From Acidimicrobiia bacterium (GTDB lineage Bacteria; Actinomycetota; Acidimicrobiia; Spongiisociales; ZC4RG35), in contig JAICND010000013.1 in assembly GCA_025929005.1 (NCBI GenBank), forward strand, positions 1 through 10,740: 10,740 nt of DNA, read 5' to 3'. The stretch's first letter is position 1. Each line of letters starts with the position of its first letter. The position numbers and the translations under genes are program-made. Shown piece after piece: positions 1-6,876 of the stretch. The notes below the pieces were generated by a model. That model searched no databases. It saw only the letters and a program-made list of their open reading frames with translations, and was not told the origin of the DNA.

Positions 1-1007
1 TCACCTAAGCCACGGGGAGGAAGCAGGGTCTCGGCCTCGATGATCCGGCTTCGCAACCGGAGGCGCCCTGTCTGGTCGGTAGAGCGAACCGAGGCGAGTT
101 CCTGGTGTCGTAGCTCGCGTAGGGTGCCCCGAAGCCCCAATCGGCTGAGAAAGACATCCTGACGGTGCAGCTCCACACTCGCTCCCGCTGACGAGGCGGT
201 AGCAACGAGGGCGCTGAAGTTGACGTCGGCGGTGATGTCAGTCGCACCCGGCTCGTCGAGGGGATGGGGACCGAGGTGATGGGAGCGATAGGTGCGAAGG
301 GTGCCGTCGCGCCGCCGCGGCGACAGGTTTTCGGCCAGATCCCCATAATCGATCAACACCACGCACCCTGCCGTCAACCGCTCGAGGGCGGTCTTCAACC
401 AGGCGGCCGCCTCAAGCTGCACTTCGACCCACCCCCCGGGTTCGACCGGCCCGGCGTACTCGAGCAGCCAGGCCTTCACCTCCGGCCTCACCGGGTGGTC
501 GACGAATGTGAGGTCATCACCATCGAGACCCACCCAACGCTCTCTCCAACCGCCTGGCGTGAGTTGGGCGATCGCCATGGGCAGGTTGTCAACGAATTCG
601 TTGGCGAGGATCACACCCCGCATGGGTTCGGGGAGCTCGGCGAAGTCACCGACTATGTGTTGCTCGGGAAGGGTGGCGGCAAGCGCCCTTCTGGCGGCTG
701 CCGATACCTCCACTGCCCGGGCCGAGACTGGAAACGTTGCAAGCAACGGCCCCAGGAGGGTTCCCGAACCTGCAGCCACTTCGATCAACTGAAATGGCTC
801 GCCGATGCGAACCATCTCCTGCTCCACGAATACTGCGAGGGTGGAGCCAAACATCGGACTCACTTCAGGGCTGGTGAGGAAGTCACCAGCCTTTTCCGAA
901 CGCAGGGGACCCGAGGTGAAGTAGCCATCAGGGCCGTAGAGGGCAAGCTCCATAAACCTTTCGAAAGGCACCGGCCCCTCCGCACGGATCTGATCTCTAA
1001 TACTCAC
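1..1007 (-). CDS. SAM-dependent methyltransferase, MidA/NDUFAF7 (COG1565, DUF185) family, 3' end cut by window edge
   Basis: Translating the minus strand from GTG at 1007-1005 gives 335 codons without a stop up to base 3, so the gene continues past the left edge. The N-terminus (IRDQIRAEGPVPFERFMELA, then YGPDGYF and DFLTSPEVSPMFG) is the typical opening of the MidA family. The SAM-binding glycine loop EVAAGSGT is at residues 76-83, the family motif ANEFVDNLP at 135-143, and DGTLRTYR with DITADVNFSAL at about 234-267. The end (LLPPRGLG, 328-335) matches the region just before the family's C-terminus, so probably only a few residues are missing. The mitochondrial homologue NDUFAF7 methylates an arginine of a complex I subunit; the bacterial substrate is not known to me. 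No convincing Shine-Dalgarno precedes the GTG; the start rests on the family N-terminus. It is divergent from the LLM oxidoreductase gene. Long plus-strand frames here are shadows of it. Confidence 0.88.
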   Translation of the reverse strand, partial: MSIRDQIRAEGPVPFERFMELALYGPDGYFTSGPLRSEKAGDFLTSPEVSPMFGSTLAVFVEQEMVRIGEPFQLIEVAAGSGTLLGPLLATFPVSARAVEVSAAARRALAATLPEQHIVGDFAELPEPMRGVILANEFVDNLPMAIAQLTPGGWRERWVGLDGDDLTFVDHPVRPEVKAWLLEYAGPVEPGGWVEVQLEAAAWLKTALERLTAGCVVLIDYGDLAENLSPRRRDGTLRTYRSHHLGPHPLDEPGATDITADVNFSALVATASSAGASVELHRQDVFLSRLGLRGTLRELRHQELASVRSTDQTGRLRLRSRIIEAETLLPPRGLG

Positions 1008-1046
1008 GTCTCACGTCTCACGCCTCGAGGTTCCGTCTACCGTCTG
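1003..1046. repeat. Short 7-bp tandem repeats in the divergent intergenic region
   Basis: The unit CTCACGT occurs three times head to tail at 1003-1023 (last base of the third copy differs). A second pair of 7-mers, CCGTCTA and CCGTCTG, lies at 1033-1046. As a result a 12-mer of the form CGTCTnnCGTCT occurs at 1008-1019 and again at 1034-1045, 26 bp apart. The block fills almost all of the gap between the divergent methyltransferase and LLM oxidoreductase starts, and the first copy overlaps the GTG start at 1007. It may be an operator or simple slippage repeats; the sequence alone does not decide. Confidence 0.6.
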
Positions 1047-1050
1047 CCGG

Positions 1051-1899
1051 ATGAAGTTTGGTATCTCGATCTTTCCCACGGACCTCACCCTGCAGCCTCC
1101 CGACATGGCTAGGGCAGTCGAGGAGCGCGGCTTCGAGTCGTTGTGGTTTCCCGAACACTCTCACATTCCCGTGTCGCGCCGCTCGCCCTGGGGTGGCAAG
1201 GTGGGAGCTCCCCCGCTGCCCGACTTCTACTCGCGTACCCACGACGCCTTCGTCGCCCTTGGGGCGGCCGCGGCGGTGACCACCCGCATCCGACTGGCGA
1301 CCGGGATCACGCTGGTACCCCAGAGAGATCACGTTTGGCTCGCCAAGGAGGTTGCCTCTGTCGATTTCCTCTCGGGTGGGCGTTTCATTTTCGGAGTGGG
1401 CTCCGGCTGGAATAAGGAAGAGATGGCTTCTCATGGCGTTCGCTACACCGAACGCCGGGCTCTGATGCGCGAGAAGATCCTTCTCATGAAAGAACTCTGG
1501 ACGAAGGAGGTGGCGTCCTTCGATGGTGATGAGATCCAACTGGAGCCCTCGTGGGGTTGGCCCAAGCCGGTGCAAAAACCCCACCCTCCCATCATCATGG
1601 GTGGTGATGCCGGCCCTAAAACGATTGCTGACATGGTGGAGTTCTGCGATGGGTGGATGCCTAATGCCCGCCATGATCTCATCGGACGTCTGGAAGCAGT
1701 CCGCGCAGCTGTGGCCGCCGCCGGCCGCGATCCTGCCACCTTCGAAATATCGGCCTTTTCGGCCGTGCCTGACAAAGAGAAGATCCAACAGCTGACCGAC
1801 CTCGGAGTGTCTCGAGCCGTCCTTAACGTTCCCCCTAAAAGCCCACCGGAAGTGCTCACCCGTCTTGACGAATACGCCGAGTTCGTCGCCAGCCTTTAG
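1051..1899 (+). CDS. LLM-class (luciferase-like) F420-dependent oxidoreductase
   Basis: The 282-residue product opens with MKFGISIFPTD and FESLWFPEHSHIP, the first strands of the luciferase-like TIM barrel. Residues around 80-135 (RIRLATGITLVPQRDH, then VDFLSGGRFIFGVGSGW) are the most diagnostic stretch of the LLM family, and PIIMGGDAGPKTI near 180-195 is also typical. In Actinomycetota such enzymes usually use coenzyme F420, less often FMN; the substrate cannot be told from sequence. The length is normal for the family (about 280-300). The ATG at 1051 has no visible ribosome-binding site, so the message may be leaderless or nearly so. It is divergent from the methyltransferase gene and convergent with the pabB remnant and formate dehydrogenase operon. 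Nothing links it directly to the one-carbon genes. Confidence 0.9.
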   Translation: MKFGISIFPTDLTLQPPDMARAVEERGFESLWFPEHSHIPVSRRSPWGGKVGAPPLPDFYSRTHDAFVALGAAAAVTTRIRLATGITLVPQRDHVWLAKEVASVDFLSGGRFIFGVGSGWNKEEMASHGVRYTERRALMREKILLMKELWTKEVASFDGDEIQLEPSWGWPKPVQKPHPPIIMGGDAGPKTIADMVEFCDGWMPNARHDLIGRLEAVRAAVAAAGRDPATFEISAFSAVPDKEKIQQLTDLGVSRAVLNVPPKSPPEVLTRLDEYAEFVASL

Positions 1900-1908
1900 A
1901 AAAGGCTG
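1890..1908 (+). terminator. Hairpin at the 3' end of the LLM oxidoreductase gene, candidate terminator
   Basis: CAGCCTTT (1890-1897) pairs perfectly with AAAGGCTG (1901-1908) around a three-base loop AGA, giving an 8-bp stem that contains the TAG stop codon (1897-1899). There is no U-tract after it on the plus strand, so it is not a canonical intrinsic terminator. Because it is symmetrical and lies between convergent transcription units it could act on both strands. Confidence 0.4.
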
Positions 1909-2201
1909 ACTTCAAGGCCAGCGGCAGCCACTCGAAGTCGGTCCCTTCGCGCTCGATCACGACGAGTGCAGGGTCAAAGGCGGGCGCAGCCTCGTAAGTA
2001 ACGAAGCCTGCCACCCAGACCTGAGGTCACCGCCACCTCGGCCGCGTCTAGGACATCAACAACCACGTCGATCGTGGTGGCCTCGATGACCTCGACCAGG
2101 CCCGACATCTGAAATGAGCGCCGTCGATGTGGTCGGAGGTCGTCGAAGCGGGCGCTGATCATCCCAACTTCTGTTCTTGTGCGTTTGACCCGCGTATTCA
2201 T
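1900..2201 (-). pseudogene. pabB: Remnant of pabB (aminodeoxychorismate synthase component I), N-terminal part, frameshifted and truncated
   Basis: From ATG 2201 the minus strand reads MNTRV..., then ISARFDDLRPHRRRSF, EVIEATTIDVVVDVLDAAE and AVTSGL, which resembles the N-terminus of actinobacterial PabB. This frame then degenerates and stops at 1974. Shifting frame near 2012-2018 restores the family's next block, VAGFVTYEAAPAFDPALVVI, followed by EGTDFEWLPLAL; a two-base loss near 2015 would explain the shift. The second frame carries on into the end of the convergent LLM gene and stops at 1856, without the large catalytic chorismate-binding domain. PabB normally makes aminodeoxychorismate for p-aminobenzoate and folate synthesis; this piece of roughly 100 residues cannot. 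It starts 26 bp after the formate dehydrogenase operon and was possibly once its distal gene. Identification is from remembered family motifs. Confidence 0.65.
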
Positions 2202-2227
2202 GTACTGACCGTCACAAGAACGGTAAA

Positions 2228-3175
2228 TCAGTGCTGCCGGGCGCGGGCCAGAACCTCGTCGATAGGGGTAGTCGCCAGATCTCCAAGTTCCTGCACGTAC
2301 TCATAGCCAAACCGACCTTTGATGCAGAGGTGGCCTGACGTGACATCGTGATCCTGGGGCGATGTCACCTTCTCGATTCGATTGTCCTGAACGTGGAGAT
2401 CGAGATTGCAGCCCACCCCGCAATACGAACAGATGGTGCGTGTGACCGTCTGGCGTTCCTCTTCCCACATTTCTGCTTGTCGCAGCTCGTGCTCGGATCG
2501 GAACATGAGAGCGCCGGTTGGGCAGACTCCAATGCAGTTGCCGCAATAGACGCAGGCACTCTCGGGCAGAGCAACGTCAAATTCAGTGGAGATGCGGGCG
2601 TCAAAGCCCCGACCCGCCACCGCGATGGCAAAGGTGTTCTGGGCGTCCTCGCCACAGGCTTCGACACACTTATAACAAAGGATGCAGCGTGAGTAGTCAC
2701 GGACGTAGAGCGGGTTGTCGATCTTGATCGACTGTTGAACGGTCTCGGCGACGCTGCCGGTCGTTCGATGGTGATGCCCGGCGTGGCGGCGATCGCGGTC
2801 ACCCGTTGGCGCTGCGCGAGGACCGAATCGATCCGGGCGGGCCTCATATTGATCCAACCAATCCCTGACCTCGCTGCCAGCCAAAGAGAGGTCCACGCTC
2901 GAGGCGAGAAACTCGAGTACCACTTTGCGGGAGTGGCGCACTCGCTCGCTATCGGTTTGCACGACCATCCCCGATTCGGCCATGCGAGAACAGGACGGAA
3001 CCAGGGTCCGGCTCCCTTCCAGCTCCACGACGCAGACCCGGCAGACGTTGACGGGACTGAGCGTCTCGAGATAACAAAGAGTCGGCTGGTCCTTACCGAT
3101 GAGTCGACAGGCATCCAACAAGGTGGAGCCGGAGACGACCTGCACTACCTCGCCGTCGATGGTGATGTCGATCAT
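2228..3175 (-). CDS. Formate dehydrogenase iron-sulfur subunit: NuoG-like N-terminus plus the [4Fe-4S]/pterin domain normally found on FdhA
   Basis: The 315-residue product is built from electron-transfer modules. Residues 1-80 form a [2Fe-2S] ferredoxin domain with C34, C45, C48 and C62 (spacing x10, x2, x13, as in NuoG). H81 follows, but the Cys3 part of the usual NuoG His-Cys3 cluster is absent: there is no cysteine between C62 and C164. A His-rich linker lies at 129-140. Two [4Fe-4S] ferredoxin motifs follow, C164/C167/C170/C174 and C208/C211/C214/C218. The last 70 residues are unexpected: C249, C252, C256 and C284 with K286 in CIKGRFG are the N-terminal [4Fe-4S] domain of bis-MGD oxidoreductases such as E. 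coli FdhH, and that domain is missing from the FdhA encoded here. Role by inference: pass electrons from the FdhA active site to the NuoE-F diaphorase. ATG 3175 overlaps the TGA of the preceding gene (ATGA), indicating translational coupling. No signal peptide or membrane segment; cytoplasmic. Confidence 0.88.
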   Translation of the reverse strand: MIDITIDGEVVQVVSGSTLLDACRLIGKDQPTLCYLETLSPVNVCRVCVVELEGSRTLVPSCSRMAESGMVVQTDSERVRHSRKVVLEFLASSVDLSLAGSEVRDWLDQYEARPDRFGPRAAPTGDRDRRHAGHHHRTTGSVAETVQQSIKIDNPLYVRDYSRCILCYKCVEACGEDAQNTFAIAVAGRGFDARISTEFDVALPESACVYCGNCIGVCPTGALMFRSEHELRQAEMWEEERQTVTRTICSYCGVGCNLDLHVQDNRIEKVTSPQDHDVTSGHLCIKGRFGYEYVQELGDLATTPIDEVLARARQH

Positions 3176-4911
3176 CGGGATTCACCCAGCACGCCAAGCC
3201 CGATAGCCGATCGCACCACGGCGGCGGCGGTGTGACCGAGTCCGCAGATGGAGGCGTCTTTCATGGCCCGGTCGAGTTCGTCTATCAGGCTGGCCTCGAT
3301 GGACCCGTTGGCCCGGGCCACCGCTTCCTCCACCCGGGCGGTGCCGACCCGGCAAGGCACGCATTGGCCACAGCTCTCGTCCCGGAAGAACCGGGCCACC
3401 CGACGGACCAGATCCTTCATGTCCCGGGTCGAGTTGAAGACCATGATGACCCCAGAACCGAGAGACACTCCGGCGGCGCGGGCGTCCTCGAAGGTGAGTC
3501 GCAAGTCGAGATGCTCAGGACCGATGAAGGACCCCGCCGCCCCACCGAGCAATATCGACGTCAGGTCTCCCTCGATTCCTCCAGCCAGGTCGATCACATT
3601 CCGAAGGGTCACACCTGAAGCGACCTCATACACGCCGGGCCGCACGACGTCGCCCGACAGGCAGAACAGTCTGGTGCCGGTCGAGTCTGGAGTTCCGATA
3701 GCGCCAAAAGCTGCTCCGCCCTCGAGGACGATGAGAGGGACGTTGGCGAGCGTCTCCACGTTGTTGATAGCGGTGGGTCGACCAAAAAGACCCACCTGGA
3801 CAGGAAAAGGGGGTTTTTGCCTGGGCTCGCCCCGGAAGCCCTCGATGGAGTTGAACAGAGCGGTCTCTTCCCCACAGATGTAGGCGCCCTGGCCTTTGCG
3901 TATCTCGATGTCAAAGTCGAACCCGGAGCCAAGAATGTCGCCACCGAGAAGCCCATTCGCCTGGCATGCGGCAATGGCAGTCTCGAGCCGATGGAAGGCG
4001 AGCGGATACTCACCCCGTATATAGATGTATCCGCGGGAAGACCCCGTGGCAAAGCCGGCGATGGTCATCGACTCCAGGACAGAGAAGGGGTCACCCTCCA
4101 TGAGCACCCGGTCTTTAAACGTCCCCGGCTCCGATTCATCGGCATTGCACACGAGGTAGCGAGGGGCGGGCTCGCGGGCCACTGCTTCCCACTTGATCCC
4201 GGTCGGAAAAGCGGCCCCACCCCGGCCCATCAAACCCGACATCTTCACCTCCTCGATGACCGCCGCCGCCCCGAGCTCGAAGGCGCGGGCAAGGGCTTGA
4301 TATCCGCCCTCTCGCCGATATTGGGCAAGGGAGCCCGGGTCGACCTGACCGACTCTCTTCAGCAAACGACCCCCTTCCACGTGAGACGGAGTGGTCGCCG
4401 ACTCCGCTCCATTCAGAGCTGCGGCCACATCAGCACTGGTAGCCGCGGTGATGACAAAGTCGTCCTGGCCGGCTCTCTGCATGAGCACCACCGGACACTG
4501 ATCACATTGCCCGAGGCAAGGGGAGGTGATCACATCGAGGCGATCCCCCAGAGCCGAAAGTATCTCGTTTCCACCCGACTGTCGGCAGGCGATGTCATCA
4601 CAGACGTGAGCCACCAAAGGTGGTCTTTCCTCGATTGAGATCAGGGCGTAGAACGTGGCGACCCCATAGGCCTCGGCGGGTGGCACCAGCAACCGCCGGC
4701 ATATCTCGTTGAGCGCCCCCGGACTCACCCAGCCAATCTCGGACTGCACAGCCGCCAGCGCTGGTAGCAGCAAATGCCGCTGTTGGCGGGCGTCATGGCC
4801 CCCATGGACCACCCGGCCCAGGACTTCAACTGTTTCGCTCTCTGGAATGGACCTGGTGATTACGGCTCGCTCGGCCGGCGTTGGCTCGGCGGCCATGAAG
4901 ACAAGATCCAC
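3172..4911 (-). CDS. NAD-linked formate dehydrogenase diaphorase subunit, NuoE-NuoF fusion
   Basis: One 579-residue chain joins two complex I-like modules. Residues about 40-165 are a NuoE-type thioredoxin-like [2Fe-2S] domain with ligands C104, C109, C132 and C136 (CDDIAC, then CLGQC). Residues about 185-575 are NuoF: the FMN loop GRGGAAFPTGIKW (229-241), the nucleotide-binding stretch NADESEPGTFKDR (256-268), GAYICGEETALF (342-353), the SLBB region, and a [4Fe-4S] site with C514, C517, C520 and C556. This is the NAD(H)-reactive flavin end of soluble formate dehydrogenases and hydrogenases, so the enzyme most likely couples formate/CO2 to NAD+/NADH; coupling also to ferredoxin by bifurcation is possible but not shown. 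GTG 4911 directly follows the fdhA TAG; ATG 4896 (MAAEPTPAER) is an alternative start and the choice is uncertain. It overlaps the next gene by four bases. Confidence 0.93.
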   Translation of the reverse strand: MDLVFMAAEPTPAERAVITRSIPESETVEVLGRVVHGGHDARQQRHLLLPALAAVQSEIGWVSPGALNEICRRLLVPPAEAYGVATFYALISIEERPPLVAHVCDDIACRQSGGNEILSALGDRLDVITSPCLGQCDQCPVVLMQRAGQDDFVITAATSADVAAALNGAESATTPSHVEGGRLLKRVGQVDPGSLAQYRREGGYQALARAFELGAAAVIEEVKMSGLMGRGGAAFPTGIKWEAVAREPAPRYLVCNADESEPGTFKDRVLMEGDPFSVLESMTIAGFATGSSRGYIYIRGEYPLAFHRLETAIAACQANGLLGGDILGSGFDFDIEIRKGQGAYICGEETALFNSIEGFRGEPRQKPPFPVQVGLFGRPTAINNVETLANVPLIVLEGGAAFGAIGTPDSTGTRLFCLSGDVVRPGVYEVASGVTLRNVIDLAGGIEGDLTSILLGGAAGSFIGPEHLDLRLTFEDARAAGVSLGSGVIMVFNSTRDMKDLVRRVARFFRDESCGQCVPCRVGTARVEEAVARANGSIEASLIDELDRAMKDASICGLGHTAAAVVRSAIGLGVLGESR

Positions 4912-6804
4912 CTAGGCGCCCACCTTCTCCAAACGGACAGCGGTCGCCTTGAACTCGGCTGTCCCCGACTTGGGGTCCCAGGCCTCGATGGTGAGTTGGT
5001 TCACGTCAGCTGTTTCCGGATAGTGCAAGGTCATGAAAACCAGCCCCTCGCGTAGCCCTTCGTCGACTCGAGCGGGCACATCGATCGAAGCACGACGAGA
5101 TGAGACCCTCACTACATCACCATCGTTGACGCCGAGTCTCACCGCATCTTCTGAGGAAAGATCGAGGGTGCCGCCGATGCGGATCGGGGAGTCGAAGCCT
5201 CCCGACTGCACACCCGTGTTGAACCCGTCAAGGTGACGGCCGGTGGTCAAGCGATACGGATAGTCCTGGGTCAAGCGATCGACCGGAGTAACCCATTCGG
5301 TGGGTATGAAAGGCACCGGATCACCGACCAAGGGGTCCGCCCACAGTCGGTGATGTATGAATTTCTCCCCCGGATGATCTTCGTTCCAGCACGGCCATTG
5401 AATTCCGCCCAATGCGTCCAACCTCCTGTAAGCCATGCCGGCGTGCATTGGGGAGACCCGGCGCAGCTCGTCCCATGCTTCCTCAGCGCTGGGGCGACCC
5501 CAGCCACCTCCCATCGCCTCGGCCATGTGCGAGACAATGTCGAGATCGGTCCGCGCCTCGCCCGGTGGATCGAGGGCCTTGCGAACCCGTTGAACCCGCC
5601 GCTCGCTTGAGGTCACTGTTCCCTCGGACTCGCACCAGTCGGCGGCTGAAGGCAGCACCACGTCGGCTCGCTCGGCGGTCCGGGTCATGAAGATGTCCTG
5701 TACCACCATGAAGTCGAGGTGGTCAAGCAGCTTGCGGGCATGGTTAACGTCGGCCTCGGACTCCGCCGGGTTCTCTCCGATGACGTAAAGCCCACGCAGC
5801 ATCCCCGCCTCCATCGCCTCGAACATCTGGGTGAGATGCCATCCCCGCTTGGGTGGGATCGATCGCCCCCAGATCCCCTCCACCCGGGCCCTGAGCTCGT
5901 CGTTTTCGACGTCCTGGAAGCCCGGAAGCTTGTTGGGGATGGCACCCATGTCTCCTCCGCCCTGGACATTGTTCTGACCCCGCAGTGGACAAAGCCCCGA
6001 CCCGTAACGACCGACATGACCGGTCAGCAGCGCCAGGTTGATGAGCGCCAGCACGTTGTCGGTGGCGTTGTGGTGTTCGGTGATGCCGAGGGTCCAGCAG
6101 ATCTGCGCCGTCTCGGCAGTCGCATACGCGATGGCCATCTCCTCGATGGCGCCGCCGGGGATCCCTGTGATCTCGGTGGCTCGACCGAGCGGATAGTCAT
6201 TGACCATTTGGACGTAGTCATCGAAGCCCGTCGTGGCATGGCGGATGAATTGATCGTTGTGAAGACCGCGATCGATGATGACCTTGCCCATGGCATTGGC
6301 GAGGGCGATGTCAGATCCCACATCGATGCCCAGCCAGACATCAGCCCAGCGAGCGGACTCGCTGCGACGGGGATCGATGCAATACATGCGAGCGCCGTTG
6401 TGGATCCCTCGCAACACGTGGTGAAAGAAGATCGGATGGGCCGCCCGCGCGTTTGAACCCCAGAGGAGGATCACATCGGTGTGTTCGACCTCCTCGTAGG
6501 AACTCGTCCCGCCCCCTGCTCCAAATACTGCCGCCAGACCGGCGACCGATGGAGCATGTCAGGTGCGGTTGCAGCTATCTATGTTGTTGGTCCCGAGGAC
6601 CGTACGACCGAACTTCTGAGCCAGATAGTTCATCTCGTTGGTCGCCTTTGAACACGAGAACATGCCCAGTGCATTGCCACCGTGCTGCGCTTTAACCGAA
6701 CCGAGCCCGGCGGCCGCACTCGCGATCGCATCATCCCAAGAGGTTGGTTGAAGCACTCCATCGAGCCGTACCAGCGGAGTTGTCAACCGGGTCAATCGTG
6801 GCAC
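4912..6804 (-). CDS. fdhA: Formate dehydrogenase catalytic subunit, selenocysteine-containing (TGA 6561-6559 read as Sec), lacking its N-terminal [4Fe-4S] domain
   Basis: The frame from GTG 6804 reads through one TGA (codon 82) to TAG 4914-4912, giving 630 residues. Oxidises formate to CO2 or the reverse at a Mo- or W-bis-MGD centre. Around the TGA the sequence is NIDSCNRT-U-HAPSVAGL, the place of Sec140-His141 in E. coli FdhH; H83 follows the Sec. R275 in LRGQNNVQGGGDMG corresponds to FdhH Arg333. The pterin-binding domain continues to about 510, and the C-terminal dinucleotide-binding domain starts near YRLTTGRHLDGFNTG. The protein begins at PRLTRLTTPLVRLDG, just after the point where relatives end their [4Fe-4S] domain; those roughly 55-60 residues are absent and no frame upstream supplies them (in-frame TAG near 6830). 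The domain is encoded by the third gene of the operon. GTG 6804 is preferred because GGAGGTGATC lies 8 nt upstream; GTG 6813 lies inside that site. No twin-arginine signal, so cytoplasmic. Alternative view: a broken gene. Confidence 0.9.
6517..6556 (-). promoter_or_regulatory. Bacterial SECIS-like hairpin in fdhA, just downstream of the UGA
   Basis: On the minus strand, two bases after the TGA, TGCTCC (6556-6551) pairs with GGAGCA (6522-6517). Inside, after an asymmetric internal loop, GTCGCC (6546-6541) pairs with GGCGGC (6535-6530, one G-U pair) and closes a five-base apical loop GGTCT (6540-6536). Bacterial SECIS elements lie in this position and bind SelB, and E. coli fdhF has the same GGUCU apical sequence. 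The bulged U next to the upper stem of the E. coli element is not clearly reproduced. Part of the similarity to fdhF follows from the conserved protein motif PSVAGL, but the outer 6-bp stem reaches beyond it. Confidence 0.7.
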
Positions 6805-6807
6805 CTT

Positions 6808-6817
6808 GATCACCTCC
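6808..6817 (-). promoter_or_regulatory. Strong Shine-Dalgarno site that decides the fdhA start
   Basis: The minus strand has GGAGGTGATC here, a ten-base complement to the usual 16S rRNA 3' end, with eight bases between GGAGG and the GTG at 6804. The upstream GTG at 6813-6811 is part of this site, so it is unlikely to be the real start. Confidence 0.65.
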
Positions 6818-6876
6818 CTCCTTGGGCTCTATGGCCCGAATCCATCTTGGCAGACTAGGTTCGAGGGGTGGAACGC
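6818..6876. promoter_or_regulatory. Divergent intergenic region between fdhA and the NuoF-like gene
   Basis: About 60 bp must carry the promoters of both the formate dehydrogenase operon and the divergent NuoF-like gene. It contains GGGC-TCTATG-GCCC (about 6825-6838), a short inverted repeat that could be an operator, and no -35/-10 pair I would defend. The tight back-to-back arrangement suggests joint control of the two units. Confidence 0.35.

Noticed and set aside
264..1112. Long plus-strand open frame over the first kilobase
   Set aside because: Its translation has no recognisable domain. The minus strand of the same stretch encodes a coherent MidA-family methyltransferase with its motifs in order.
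3817..4638. Plus-strand 273-codon frame opposite the NuoE-NuoF gene
   Set aside because: Antisense shadow of a well-conserved gene in GC-rich DNA; no family features and no ribosome-binding site.
6559..6561. TGA as a true stop making fdhA a pseudogene or two genes
   Set aside because: Frame and protein homology continue unbroken across it, the position is the known Sec site, catalytic His and Arg are intact, and a SECIS-like hairpin follows. The rest of the gene shows no decay.
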